Notes under the pieces: generated by a model
Told to the model about the DNA's origin: nothing
The model's input: the letters and a program-made list of their open reading frames with translations, nothing else
Databases searched by the model: none
Program-made: the position numbers and the translations under genes
Source: an uncultured Alphaproteobacteria bacterium
GTDB lineage: Bacteria; Pseudomonadota; Alphaproteobacteria; GCA-2731375
Length of the DNA: 64,000 nt
Assembly (NCBI GenBank): GCA_951812805.1
Contig: CATOSZ010000002.1
Coordinates: 269,111 to 333,110 of the forward strand
Direction: 5' to 3'
In this document: positions 8,401-17,390 of the stretch, piece by piece
Numbering within the stretch: the stretch's first letter is position 1
How the letters are laid out: every line of letters starts with the position of its first letter

Positions 8401-9347
8401 TGCGGCGGGTCCGTTCCCTCGCGGCGCTTCTTGCCCTGACGGCGGCACTCGGCGTGCTGTCCGGCGCGGTATCGGGCCAGACCCCGGCGATGTCGCCCAT
8501 GGCGTCGCCGGGGCCGCCGCTCCCCCTTCTGCCGGCCGGGCCGGCACGCGAGGGGGTGCCGGCGGGACCGGCGCCGTCCACACCCGTGCCCGCGAGCGGG
8601 TCCGATTTTGCCCGCTCCGCCCCGGCCGCGTCCCTGTCGGCCGGTACGGCGGCGCCCCGGAACGTTCCTCCCGGCGTTCCGGGGACGATCTTCCCGCCCT
8701 GTCCGCGCGGTCTGTTGTACCGCCTGCTGGCCGAGGCGACGACGCTGGACGACGCCGTCGCGGCGCTCGGCCTCGAGAGCGAGGCGATCCGGCTCTGCAC
8801 GGCGCGCCAACGGCTTCTCGCCGAATTGCACGCCGCCGACGACGAGCTGCACCAGGCGCAGCGGCCCGAACCGGCGCCGGCGGCGAGCGGGCCTGTCGCC
8901 CCGGTGCCATCGCCCGGGCCCGCGCCAATGCCCGCGGCCGAGGCCACGACACCGGCCGGGAACGGCTTCGAGGGGACCCTCTCCCGCATCGACACCCTGT
9001 TGCAGGACGGCGTGTCCGTTGACGGGGATCGGGCCGCCGTAAGGGACGACGATGACGTCCCCCTCGAGGCCGGGGACGACGCCTTGGAGCTCCCCGGCCC
9101 CTACCGCTGGTTCACCATCCTTGGCCGGGCGGGCGCGCTCCGGGCCGGCCTCGCGCGGGACGGGGAACGCTGGTTCGTCGCCGCAGGCGACCAGCTGCCC
9201 GGCGGCGCCCGCGTCGCCCGCATCGCCACCGATCCGCCCGGCGTCTGGCTCGCCGGCACGCCGCCCGAAGCCCTGCCGCACGGGCCGCCCCCGCGGGCCG
9301 GGCCGGGTGACGGCGGCGCGCCCATCGGGGAGGACAGTGCGCCATGA
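8400..9347 (+). CDS. pilP: type IVb (thin) pilus biogenesis protein PilP-like
   Basis: This 315-residue periplasmic protein has an N-terminal signal sequence (RRVRSLAALLALTAALGVL), a long Ala/Pro-rich linker, and a small beta domain near residues 235-300 (YRWFTILGRAGALRA, WFVAAGDQLPGGARVARI). Placement with pilQ and pilR supports the PilP name. In IncI-type systems PilP is an inner-membrane/periplasmic component linking the platform to the secretin. The start overlaps the previous stop (TAATG) and the gene ends with an ATGA overlap into pilQ. The similarity to PilP is a family-level judgement from the C-terminal domain. Confidence 0.65.
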   Translation: MRRVRSLAALLALTAALGVLSGAVSGQTPAMSPMASPGPPLPLLPAGPAREGVPAGPAPSTPVPASGSDFARSAPAASLSAGTAAPRNVPPGVPGTIFPPCPRGLLYRLLAEATTLDDAVAALGLESEAIRLCTARQRLLAELHAADDELHQAQRPEPAPAASGPVAPVPSPGPAPMPAAEATTPAGNGFEGTLSRIDTLLQDGVSVDGDRAAVRDDDDVPLEAGDDALELPGPYRWFTILGRAGALRAGLARDGERWFVAAGDQLPGGARVARIATDPPGVWLAGTPPEALPHGPPPRAGPGDGGAPIGEDSAP

Positions 9348-10927
9348 GCCGTCTCGATGCCGGCGAAACGCCACTCCCCCTCCCGGCCATGGATGCCCAC
9401 TTCCGCCGGATCTGCGCCATCTATGCGGATGGGCGCTGCCTGATCGCGCGCGGCTACGAGGCCGACCACACGCTCCGCCGCCAGCTCGTCGCATTGCGCC
9501 GGGCCGGTGCCGTGCCCGATCCGCTGGCCGAGCGGAGCGTGGATCTCGAGCAGATCCAGCAGGCCTGGCGGCCCGGGAGTGGCGACATCCCCGGTGACGC
9601 CAGTCCCCACCTCGCCGCGCTCGGCGACCGGCTCTCCCGTATCCTGCGCGAGGCGGCGGACGCGCGGGCCTCGGACGTGGTGTTCGAGCGCGGGACCACG
9701 CGCTGCGACCTCTTCGCCATCGTCAACGACAAGAAGCTTCCCCTGGGCGAGCCGTTGACCGCCGAGGAAGGCCGCGAGCTGATGGGCTACCTGTTCCACG
9801 CCAAGGACGAGGGCACCGGCCAGACCGGCTACCGCGAGCGCCAGTTCCAGGGCTTCGCGCTCGCCGCCGGCGGCGCCATCGCGCTGCCGGAGGGCGTCAC
9901 CGCGCTGCGCTGCGAGCGCGGCCCGCACGAGCCGGACGGCGACCATCTCTTCGCCCGGTTGTTCTATGCCGGCTTGCTGACCGCCGGAACCCGGCTGGAG
10001 GAGCTCGGCTTTCCGGCCGAGGAAGCCGCCCTCTTCGCCGCCATCCGGGCGCGGCGCAAGGGCGGCATCTTCATCGCCGGCAGCACCGGCGACGGCAAGA
10101 CCACCACGCTCGCCTGCAACCTCACCCTGCAGATGGCCGAGGCCGGCGGCGCCCTCAACCTGGTCACCGTGGAAGACCCGGTGGAATACCGCATCCCCGG
10201 CGCGGTGCAGATCGCCGTGCCGACGGCGGGCGACGCGAGCGAGCGCCATGACCACTACCGCGCGGCCTTGATGCACTTCTGCCGTATCCACCCGGCCTCC
10301 GGCATGGTCTCGGAGATCCGCGACGCCGAGGCGGCGCGCCAGGTGCTGCAATTCATCGACACCGGACACCAGGTCTGGACCACGATCCATTGCGACAACG
10401 CCAACGCCATCCCCTTTAGGCTGCTCGACCTCGGCATCGCCGCCGCCGAGCTGGCCAAGCCCGGCAACATCGCGCTGTTCTGCAAGCAGACCCTGATCGC
10501 CGAGCTCTGCGCCGGGTGCGCCCTCGACGCGCCCGCCGACGGGCGAGACCCGCCTGATGGCGTTGGAGGCCTCGCCGGCGTGCGCTACCGCAACCCCAAG
10601 GGCTGCGAAAAATGCCGCCGCGCGGGCGGCCTCGCGGCGGTAGCCTGGAACGGCTACACCGGCCAGCGGGCGCTCGCCGAATACATCCAGCCCGACGCCG
10701 GCTACCTCGACCATATCCGTGGCGGCGACCCCCAGGCCGCCTGGCGCCACTGGCGCGATTCGCTGGGCGGTGTCCCGCTCACCGACAAGCTGCGCCGCGC
10801 CGTGCTCGACGGCCGCCTCGATCCCTTCGACGCGGTGATCAAGGGCGCCGGCCTGGAGGCCGGGGCGCCGTGTGCCGGGTCGCCGGCCGCCGGGTTGGGG
10901 CCGGGGGAACGGAGGGTGGCGCCATGA
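9344..10927 (+). CDS. pilQ: type IVb pilus assembly ATPase PilQ (GspE/PulE/VirB11 superfamily)
   Basis: This is a 527-residue cytoplasmic secretion ATPase. Walker A is GSTGDGKTTTLACNL (about residue 245), the Asp box is TVEDPVEYRIPG, the Walker B region is GMVSEIRDAEAARQVL, and the His box is GHQVWTTIHCDNA. A CAGC...CEKC pair in the C-terminal third could bind zinc, as in GspE and PilQ. It powers pilin extraction and polymerisation through the inner-membrane partner encoded next (pilR). It overlaps both neighbours by ATGA. All catalytic motifs look intact, so the enzyme itself is not decayed. Confidence 0.88.
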   Translation: MSRLDAGETPLPLPAMDAHFRRICAIYADGRCLIARGYEADHTLRRQLVALRRAGAVPDPLAERSVDLEQIQQAWRPGSGDIPGDASPHLAALGDRLSRILREAADARASDVVFERGTTRCDLFAIVNDKKLPLGEPLTAEEGRELMGYLFHAKDEGTGQTGYRERQFQGFALAAGGAIALPEGVTALRCERGPHEPDGDHLFARLFYAGLLTAGTRLEELGFPAEEAALFAAIRARRKGGIFIAGSTGDGKTTTLACNLTLQMAEAGGALNLVTVEDPVEYRIPGAVQIAVPTAGDASERHDHYRAALMHFCRIHPASGMVSEIRDAEAARQVLQFIDTGHQVWTTIHCDNANAIPFRLLDLGIAAAELAKPGNIALFCKQTLIAELCAGCALDAPADGRDPPDGVGGLAGVRYRNPKGCEKCRRAGGLAAVAWNGYTGQRALAEYIQPDAGYLDHIRGGDPQAAWRHWRDSLGGVPLTDKLRRAVLDGRLDPFDAVIKGAGLEAGAPCAGSPAAGLGPGERRVAP

Positions 10928-11982
10928 GACGCCTGTTCGCCCGCCCGTGGACCCGCCTGGTGCTCGGCCGCCGGGCCCGGGTCGACGCCTTCGCCACGCT
11001 GGCCGATCTGGCCGCGGCCGGCTTCGAGCTCGAGGCCGCGCTGGCGGTGCTGGCCGACGGCGCCGCCGGGCAGCGCCAGCACGCCCGCGCCCGGCTGTTC
11101 GCCGCCTGGCGCCGCGATCTGCTCTCGGGCCGCTTCCAAAGCCGTCTCGCCGACACGCTGCCCGCCGCCGAGAGTACCGTGTTCGCCGCTTACGGCCGGA
11201 TCGAACCCGCCCGCCTGTTCGCCGCCGCCGCCCGCGTCGCCCGCCTGCGCGAGCGCCAGGTGCGGGCGATCGCCCAGGCCCTCGCCCCGCCGGTGGGCCT
11301 GGTCCTGTTCTCGCTCGCCCTCCTGTGGCTCGCCGCCGGGCACTTCATCCCGGAGATGGAACGCCTTGTGCCGCCCGAACACTGGCCCGGCGCCGCCGGT
11401 GCCGTCCGCGCCGCCGCCAGCTTCCTGTACGACCACACCACCGCGGTGCTCGTCTCGGGTGTCCTCGGCCTGGGGATATTGCTCCGGCTGCTGCACGCCT
11501 GGCGGGGAGCGGGGCGGACGCTCGCCGACCGCATGGCGCCGTTCTCGCTCGCCCGCACGCTCGCCGGCTCCGCCTTCTTCTTCACCGCGCTGGAGTTCCT
11601 CGCCGCCGGGCTCGACCTCAACGATCGGACCTTCGAGGACCTCAAACGCCACGCCTCGCCCTACGCCCGCCACCGGATCGGCACGATCCAGGCCCACATG
11701 GCGCGCGGCGCCGGCTTCGGGCGCGCCATGACGCTCGCCGGTCACGGCTTCCCCGATCCGGCGCTGATCCCCATCGTCGCCGCCCTCGACGGCGTCGCCG
11801 ATGGCGCGGACCGCCTCGCCCGTTTCGCCGAGCGCTGGACGGAACGCGCAGACAGCCTGCGCGCCCGCGCCGCTGGGCTTGCCACCGGGCTGTTCGGGCT
11901 CGTCGCGCTCGCCACCGGCGTCGCCATCGACGCCCTGTTCACTCTGATGACCCTCGCCGGCGCCGTGCCGGCGGCACCTTGA
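10924..11982 (+). CDS. pilR: type IVb pilus inner-membrane platform protein PilR (GspF family)
   Basis: The protein has 352 residues with three hydrophobic segments: about residues 120-140 (APPVGLVLFSLALLWLAAG), 175-195 (TTAVLVSGVLGLGILLRLL) and the extreme C-terminus (GLFGLVALATGVAIDALF). Cytoplasmic GspF-type repeats lie between them. This is the usual fold of the platform protein that pairs with the PilQ ATPase. It starts at an ATGA overlap with pilQ. A 25-nt gap precedes pilS. Confidence 0.8.
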   Translation: MRRLFARPWTRLVLGRRARVDAFATLADLAAAGFELEAALAVLADGAAGQRQHARARLFAAWRRDLLSGRFQSRLADTLPAAESTVFAAYGRIEPARLFAAAARVARLRERQVRAIAQALAPPVGLVLFSLALLWLAAGHFIPEMERLVPPEHWPGAAGAVRAAASFLYDHTTAVLVSGVLGLGILLRLLHAWRGAGRTLADRMAPFSLARTLAGSAFFFTALEFLAAGLDLNDRTFEDLKRHASPYARHRIGTIQAHMARGAGFGRAMTLAGHGFPDPALIPIVAALDGVADGADRLARFAERWTERADSLRARAAGLATGLFGLVALATGVAIDALFTLMTLAGAVPAAP

Positions 11983-12007
11983 TCCCCAATCCCGGAAGGA
12001 CATCGCC

Positions 12008-12601
12008 ATGACCGTCTTCACCCCCACCGCACCCTACCGGCCCCGCCGCGCCTATCGCGGGCTCACGCTGTTCGGCGCGCTGCTGGGCCTCGCCATCGGC
12101 GCCTTCGCCATGATCACCATCGTCGGCGTCTATCAGAACGCGCAGGATCGCATGAAGCGCACTGCCACGCTCGAGCTGATCACGCACCTGCGCACCGCCG
12201 TGATGACGATCCACGCCACCACCGGAGACTACGGCACGGACCCGCTCAACGGGCTTCTCGAGATCCGCGGCCTGATCCCCGACAGCGCCAAGAAAACGAA
12301 GACGACGGGCTCGGGTAAAACTGCCACGAAGACCCCCGAGATTTACCACCCCTACGACGGCACCGTGGACGTGACCGGCAACAATCGCAACTTCAAGATC
12401 AAGCTCAACGACCTCGATCAGGAGGTCTGCGCCTCGATCATCGACGCCTATGTCGGCCGCGCGACCTCACGCTCCGGACTGAAGGCCCTCCAGGGGACGA
12501 GCGGTGGTCAAAAGAAGGGCACCGACATCAACAACGCCCTCGCCGCGACGGCCTGCACCGGCAACGACGACGCCAATCACGTCACCCTGACCTTCCAGTA
12601 G
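12008..12601 (+). CDS. pilS: major type IVb pilin PilS-like prepilin
   Basis: This 197-residue protein has a short basic leader (PRRAYRG) followed by a hydrophobic helix (LTLFGALLGLAIGAFAMITI), i.e. a prepilin with a likely cleavage after Gly. The mature body contains two Cys (QEVCASII, ATACTGND) that could form the C-terminal disulfide typical of type IVb pilins. Residue 5 after the predicted cleavage is Gly, not the Glu found in most type IV pilins. It is the only pilin in this operon of PilS size. Confidence 0.75.
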   Translation: MTVFTPTAPYRPRRAYRGLTLFGALLGLAIGAFAMITIVGVYQNAQDRMKRTATLELITHLRTAVMTIHATTGDYGTDPLNGLLEIRGLIPDSAKKTKTTGSGKTATKTPEIYHPYDGTVDVTGNNRNFKIKLNDLDQEVCASIIDAYVGRATSRSGLKALQGTSGGQKKGTDINNALAATACTGNDDANHVTLTFQ

Positions 12602-12609
12602 GTTCCGCG

Positions 12610-13518
12610 ATGTCCCGAACCTCCTGCCTTCACGGCCCCTTCCGCCGCCGCCGGCGCGGCGCGGGCAGCCTGTTCGGCGCGCTGTTGTTGTTGAGCCTCG
12701 GCGCGCTCTGGCTGCTGCAGCACGAGAGCCGCGAGAGCCTGCTCTCGCGGCAGGACCTCGCGCGGACCCGGGGCGCGGTGCTGGCGCTCGGGCTCGAGGC
12801 CGCGCATCGGGCCGCGCAGGAGGACCAGGCGGGCCATGCCGGGCGGCTGGCCGGCCGGGGGCGCCGGGGTTACGAGCTGACCGGCGCCGAGCTCGCCGGG
12901 CACCTGCCGCCGGGTCTGCCCGGGGGCGGTGTCCGGCTCGGTATCATCGACGATGGCGCGGGCCTGCCGCTCGCCTATGCCGTCTTGCCCGCTCCCGGTC
13001 CCGACGCGGCGCTACCCCTGGAAGACTCGATCCGCGAGGGCGCGCTGGCCGCCGGGCTCCGAGAGCTCGCCAGAGCGGGCGCGCCGCATCCCATGGCGAG
13101 ACATCTGACGCGCATCGAGGCGGCCCTCGGTGGGGCGCTGGGGCAGGGCAGCCTCTACGCCACGGCCGACCTGGCGTTGCCCGTTCAGGCGAGCCGGTTG
13201 TATCGGCGGCCCCAACCGGGGCGGCCGGAGCTCACGAAGATGGAGACGGATCTCGGGTTCGCCGATGGTGTCGGCATCTGGGGTGCCGGCAACGTCACGG
13301 CCCGCGCGGCGACGGCGAACGGCGTTACCGCGCACGGGCGCGGCGAGGCTGGCCGGGCCAGCGCCGGCGGAGAGGTCCTCGCCGCGACCCTCGAGACGCC
13401 CCTCCTTGGCGGCCCGGATCTGACCATCGACACCGACCTTGTCGTCGGCACCGGGCTCTATGGGCCGCGTGGCGAGATCGACCGGCTGAAGGTCGATACC
13501 TGCGAGGGTTGCCAATGA
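12610..13518 (+). CDS. pilV: PilV-like minor pilin / tip protein 1
   Basis: The protein has 302 residues. A basic N-terminus (RRRRRGAG) is followed by one hydrophobic helix (SLFGALLLLSLGALWLL), like a prepilin. The C-terminal third has the PilV-type segment MTETDL-like KMETDLGFADGVGIWGAGN, short beta repeats, and the ending PRGEIDRLKVDTCEGCQ. In IncI plasmids PilV is a tip adhesin that selects the recipient cell. Its stop overlaps the next gene (ATGA). A paralogue with the same layout follows directly, so the operon carries two fixed PilV-like genes and no shufflon was seen. Confidence 0.65.
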   Translation: MSRTSCLHGPFRRRRRGAGSLFGALLLLSLGALWLLQHESRESLLSRQDLARTRGAVLALGLEAAHRAAQEDQAGHAGRLAGRGRRGYELTGAELAGHLPPGLPGGGVRLGIIDDGAGLPLAYAVLPAPGPDAALPLEDSIREGALAAGLRELARAGAPHPMARHLTRIEAALGGALGQGSLYATADLALPVQASRLYRRPQPGRPELTKMETDLGFADGVGIWGAGNVTARAATANGVTAHGRGEAGRASAGGEVLAATLETPLLGGPDLTIDTDLVVGTGLYGPRGEIDRLKVDTCEGCQ

Positions 13519-14474
13519 CCGCCCGGCGAACACGGGCGCGCCGCGGGACGGGGCGGGCGGGGTGCCGGTTCAGGGGGCTCGGCCTGTTCGACGCGCTGTT
13601 GACCCTCGGCCTGCTGGCCATCGTGGCGCTGTCGGTCGGTGCGGTGCTCGACCACTACCACTATGAACACCGCACCGCGCGGGCGGCGGCGCGGATCGCC
13701 CTGCTGAGCGAGGCCGCCCACGACCATGCCGCCGACCCCGCCCGCTTCCAGGACCTGCTCGAACGCGCCCGGCGGGCGCCGGTCACCCTCCCCCTCGCCA
13801 CGCTTCGCGACGCCGGCGCACTGCCCGCGGGCTTCCCCGACACCAGCGCCCTCGGCCGCGACCTCGCCGTCGCCATCCGCCGCATCGATGCGAACACGCT
13901 CGAACTGCTGGCCGGCGAGCGCCTGACCCCCGCCCAGGCCCGCGACGCGACCCCGCCGCCGCCGTCCGCCCTGCTGCGCCTGCCGCCCGCCAGCCGGATC
14001 GGCATCGTCGCGCCCGGAACGCCCGCCCGGCTCTCGGGTCCGGCGATCGGCGCGGATCTTGCCGGCTTCACCGCCCGCTTCCCCGACCGGGTCCGCCCCG
14101 GGGTTATCGCCACCCTGCGCCGCGTCGACCGCGCCACGGTCATCGGGCCCTGGCTACACCGCACCGCCGTCCCCCACCACCCGGAGGCCAACCGCATGGA
14201 GGCGACCCTCGACATGGCCGGCCACGACGTCCAGGGCGCCGGCGCTATCGCCGCCGAACGCCTGACCATTACGGACGTACTCCAAGCCGGGACGCTCACC
14301 ATCAACCGCGATCTCGTCATCGGCCAGGCGCTCACGGCCGAAGGCGGCATCACGGCCTTGGGGACAATCACAGCCGGCGATGTCAGCGCCGATACGGTTT
14401 TCGTCACGGAAAAGGTCACCGCACCCAGAGGCACGATCTCCGATCTTACCGTCGGCGGATGCACCGGTTGTTGA
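13515..14474 (+). CDS. pilV: PilV-like minor pilin / tip protein 2
   Basis: The protein has 319 residues. The leader contains RFRGLG followed by a hydrophobic helix (LFDALLTLGLLAIVALSV). The C-terminal part contains NRMEATLDMAGHDVQGAG, a signature shared with PilV and tail-fibre-like proteins, then a beta-helical stretch (AERLTITDVLQAGTLTINRD) and the ending PRGTISDLTVGGCTGC. The final CxGC matches the end of the preceding paralogue although the bodies differ. Overlap with the upstream stop implies coupled translation. Confidence 0.65.
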   Translation: MTARRTRARRGTGRAGCRFRGLGLFDALLTLGLLAIVALSVGAVLDHYHYEHRTARAAARIALLSEAAHDHAADPARFQDLLERARRAPVTLPLATLRDAGALPAGFPDTSALGRDLAVAIRRIDANTLELLAGERLTPAQARDATPPPPSALLRLPPASRIGIVAPGTPARLSGPAIGADLAGFTARFPDRVRPGVIATLRRVDRATVIGPWLHRTAVPHHPEANRMEATLDMAGHDVQGAGAIAAERLTITDVLQAGTLTINRDLVIGQALTAEGGITALGTITAGDVSADTVFVTEKVTAPRGTISDLTVGGCTGC

Positions 14475-14486
14475 CGAGATATTCCC

Positions 14487-14921
14487 ATGACACCGCTCCC
14501 TATACCCGTCCCCTGGCCTCATGCCGGCATCGCCTGGTCTGCTCCGGCCCTCGTCCTCGTCCTGGCCCTCGCGGCCAGTCCGGCGGCGCGAGCGGAACCG
14601 GGGGGTACGAGCCCCGCCACGACGGCGGCAGGCGAAAGCCGCCCGGACGGGACGGCCGTTCGGGACACGGCGGTGCTGCGGGCGGTGCGGCGGGCGGAGC
14701 GGGACCTCGCCCGGCTCGAAGGCGAGATCGCCCTGGCCCGTCGTCTGCGGACGGCGCAAGACGCGCTGCTCGCCTGGCATGACGCCAGGAGTGGGGAGCG
14801 CGCCGCGCACGCCCTGCCCCTTCGCCTGCCGGCCACGCTCTGCGCCCGGCCCCGGCTCGAGACGTTGTGCCGGGCGCTGCCGCACAGCTTCCAAGCTTAT
14901 CCGGAACAGGGAACGCCATGA
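14487..14921 (+). CDS. small exported protein of the pilus operon, function unknown
   Basis: The protein has 144 residues with a hydrophobic signal segment (APALVLVLALAASPAARA) and a probable signal-peptidase site after ARA. A charged helical stretch (AVRRAERDLARLEGEIALARRL) follows, which may form a coiled coil, then two Cys near the C-terminus (TLCARPRLETLCRAL). I do not recognise the family. Its place between pilV and the prepilin peptidase, and the ATGA overlap with the latter, point to a periplasmic accessory role in pilus assembly. Confidence 0.6.
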   Translation: MTPLPIPVPWPHAGIAWSAPALVLVLALAASPAARAEPGGTSPATTAAGESRPDGTAVRDTAVLRAVRRAERDLARLEGEIALARRLRTAQDALLAWHDARSGERAAHALPLRLPATLCARPRLETLCRALPHSFQAYPEQGTP

Positions 14922-15817
14922 TCGCTCTCGCCGCCTGGCTCACCGCCGCCGCCCTGCTGCTCACGCTCGCCCGCATCGCCCGCGACGACGCCCGGCGCTT
15001 CGTCGTCGACGTTCGCGTTATCCTGGCCCTGGTCCTTACCGGCCTCGCCTGGCGCCTGGCCCAGGGGCTCCAAAGCGGCGAGGCCGTGCTCACCGCCGGC
15101 TACTGGATACCGTCCCTGTTGGGCGGCGGGCTCGGCCTCGCCGCCGTGCTGGCGCCCAACGCGCTGGCTTGGCGCCTCGGCCGGAACCGCCCGCTGCACG
15201 ACGGCGATACCCTGCTGCTCGGCGCCCTCGGCCTGGTCCTCGGGCCGCTGGGACTGGCCTGGACGCTGCTCGCCGGCAGCCTCTGTGCGCTGCTCCATCG
15301 GATTTGTCTGCAACGCCGCCGGCGCCGGCCGCTCACGCGCGGCCTGACCCCGCTCGGTCCCGGCCTCGCCGCCGGCGCCGCCCTGGTGATCGCCGTGCTG
15401 CACGTCTCCCCCGCGCTCGCCGGGGGCGACGATAGTACATCCGCCGCCCCCCTCGCCGCCACGGAGCTCCCAGCGCCGGCGACCACCACGCCGCGGCTCA
15501 AGGCGAGCGAACTGCCGGCGAAGGCCCCGCCTCGGGACGCTGGACGCGCCCCGGAAACCGAACCCCCGCCGCAAGCCAGGCGCAAGAAGAACTCCCCGCC
15601 ATCCGTGACCGCCGCGCCTCTATCTCCTCCCGGCCCCTCCTCCGGGACAGCGACACGACAGGCCGGTAAGGGAAAGATGGCGGGGGCGGGGAAGGCCGGG
15701 AAGACCGGGAAGGAGACGACGGCGGCGGTCGAACGGGAATCGGGCGAAAGGGCCGGGAAGGGGAAGGCCAAGAGTGTGAATCGGCATGCAAAACTGACCC
15801 ACTTTGGTGGGTTATGA
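14918..15817 (+). CDS. pilU: prepilin peptidase (A24 family, PilU-like), C-terminus fused to IS21 copy B
   Basis: The protein has several membrane segments and the A24 aspartic-protease pattern: a first Asp in ARDDARRFVVDVRV and a second in RPLHDGDTLLLGALG, matching the xxGDxxLLaalG motif. It would cleave the PilS and PilV leaders. An unusual tail of about 140 residues follows: one more hydrophobic stretch (AAGAALVIAVLHVSPALAGG) and a Pro/Ala/Lys-rich part. From 15775 the reading frame is IS DNA (the last 14 residues, NRHAKLTHFGGL end), so the native stop is lost. The catalytic part is intact. Confidence 0.72.
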   Translation: MIALAAWLTAAALLLTLARIARDDARRFVVDVRVILALVLTGLAWRLAQGLQSGEAVLTAGYWIPSLLGGGLGLAAVLAPNALAWRLGRNRPLHDGDTLLLGALGLVLGPLGLAWTLLAGSLCALLHRICLQRRRRRPLTRGLTPLGPGLAAGAALVIAVLHVSPALAGGDDSTSAAPLAATELPAPATTTPRLKASELPAKAPPRDAGRAPETEPPPQARRKKNSPPSVTAAPLSPPGPSSGTATRQAGKGKMAGAGKAGKTGKETTAAVERESGERAGKGKAKSVNRHAKLTHFGGL

Positions 15818-15890
15818 GCGGTAAGAATTGACCCACCTGGAACGCTAGCATCCGCACGGAACAGTGCGGAGGAAAGAGCAGGTGGTATTG

Positions 15891-17390
15891 ATGGAAAGCG
15901 TATTGAAGATCCGACGTTGGATATTACGGGAGGGTCGGAGTATCCGATCTGTATCTCGTCAGACTGGTTTGTCGCGGAACACGATTAAGAAGTATCTGAA
16001 GGACGGCGATCCACCGAGCTATCAGCGGCGCGTTTCACCCGTCCGGCGTAAGCTTAGCGATGGCTTCGCCAGCCGGCTTCGGGCGCTCTTTGAGCAGGAC
16101 CTGGGGCGCCCGCGCCGTGAGCGCCGGACGGCCAAGAAGCTTTATGAGCAGCTTGTGTCGGAAGGCTATAGCGGATCCTACTCGACGGTTCAGAGGTTTG
16201 TCCGCGACCTGAAGCGTTCTGGCGCCGGATCGGGGGATGCGTTCATTCCGTTGCACTTTACGGCAGGTGACGCGCTCCAGTTTGACTGGAGCACGGAATA
16301 CGCTGTCCTGGGCGGTGTCGAGCAGAAGGTAAAGGTTGCCCACTTCCGCCTATGTCATAGCCGCAAGCCCTTTGTTGTTGCCTATCCCAGCGAATCTCAG
16401 GAGATGGTGCTGGACGCCTTTGCACGGGCGATGTCTTTCTATGGCGGCGTACCGCGCCGGGTGATCATCGACAACCCCAAGACGATGGTAACCTATGTTT
16501 CGCGCTCTAAGGACCGTGTGTTCCATCCGCGCTTTCTGGCGTTGATGAACCACTATGTGATGGAACCGGTTGCTTGCACACCCGCGGCGGGGTGGGAGAA
16601 GGGTCAGATTGAGAACCAGGTTGGGTTCCTGCGGGGACAGCTGTTTGCGCCCAAGCCCGCCTTTGACGATCTGGATGCGCTGAACGGCTGGTTGCGTCTG
16701 CGCTGCGAGGAATTGGCGAATCGCGCCCACCCCGAACAATCGGATCGCAAGATCTCGGACGTGTTCGCAGACGAGTGCGCCGAACTGCGTCCCCTGGGCC
16801 GGGCTTTTGACGGCTATGTTGAGAAGGCCGCTCGTGTCCGCTCTACCTGTCTGGTCCAATATGCCACCAATCGCTATAGCGTCCCCTCCCGGTTCGCCGG
16901 GGAGCTTGTCTCTCTGCGCGCCTATGCGGACCGGATCGTGGTTGTGTCAGGGCAGAATGTGATTGCCGAGCACAAGCGCCGCTTTACCCGCAACGCCAGC
17001 TATTTCGAGCCCTGGCATTACCTGCCCCTACTCGACCGCAAGCCCGGCGCGCTGAGAGATGGCGCGCCCTTTGTGGGTTGGCAATTGCCTGAGGCGATGC
17101 ACCGGGTCAGGGCGCATTACATGGCCGGCAAAGGCGGGGACCGGGAGTTTGTCGATCTGCTCCTGCTGGCCCAGGATCACGGGATCGAGGTGGTCGAGAT
17201 AGCCTGTGAACTGGCCGTGGAGCAGAACACGCTGCGCCTTCCGGCCATCATCAATCTGATCAACCAACTGGTGGAGCCGGTCATCGCGCCATGGGGCGAG
17301 AGCCACGCCTATCCGCAACTGACCTTGCGGCCCGAAGCGGACTGCAAGCGCTATGAGACGCTGTGCGTTGCCGGGGAGGCCGTCGCATGA
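15891..17390 (+). CDS. istA: IS21-family transposase IstA (type 2, copy B)
   Basis: This 499-residue protein appears the same as that of copy A, with helix-turn-helix and DDE residues intact ([36 protein letters not shown]). The ATG at 15891 is preceded by an AGGTGG ribosome-binding site. Because the left end of copy B is uninterrupted, this copy is the better candidate for an active element. Confidence 0.95.
   Translation: MESVLKIRRWILREGRSIRSVSRQTGLSRNTIKKYLKDGDPPSYQRRVSPVRRKLSDGFASRLRALFEQDLGRPRRERRTAKKLYEQLVSEGYSGSYSTVQRFVRDLKRSGAGSGDAFIPLHFTAGDALQFDWSTEYAVLGGVEQKVKVAHFRLCHSRKPFVVAYPSESQEMVLDAFARAMSFYGGVPRRVIIDNPKTMVTYVSRSKDRVFHPRFLALMNHYVMEPVACTPAAGWEKGQIENQVGFLRGQLFAPKPAFDDLDALNGWLRLRCEELANRAHPEQSDRKISDVFADECAELRPLGRAFDGYVEKAARVRSTCLVQYATNRYSVPSRFAGELVSLRAYADRIVVVSGQNVIAEHKRRFTRNASYFEPWHYLPLLDRKPGALRDGAPFVGWQLPEAMHRVRAHYMAGKGGDREFVDLLLLAQDHGIEVVEIACELAVEQNTLRLPAIINLINQLVEPVIAPWGESHAYPQLTLRPEADCKRYETLCVAGEAVA

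Noticed and set aside
12610..15000. PilV shufflon
   Set aside because: No repeated inverted 3' segments and no site-specific recombinase gene were seen; the two pilV-like genes are in the same orientation and separate.
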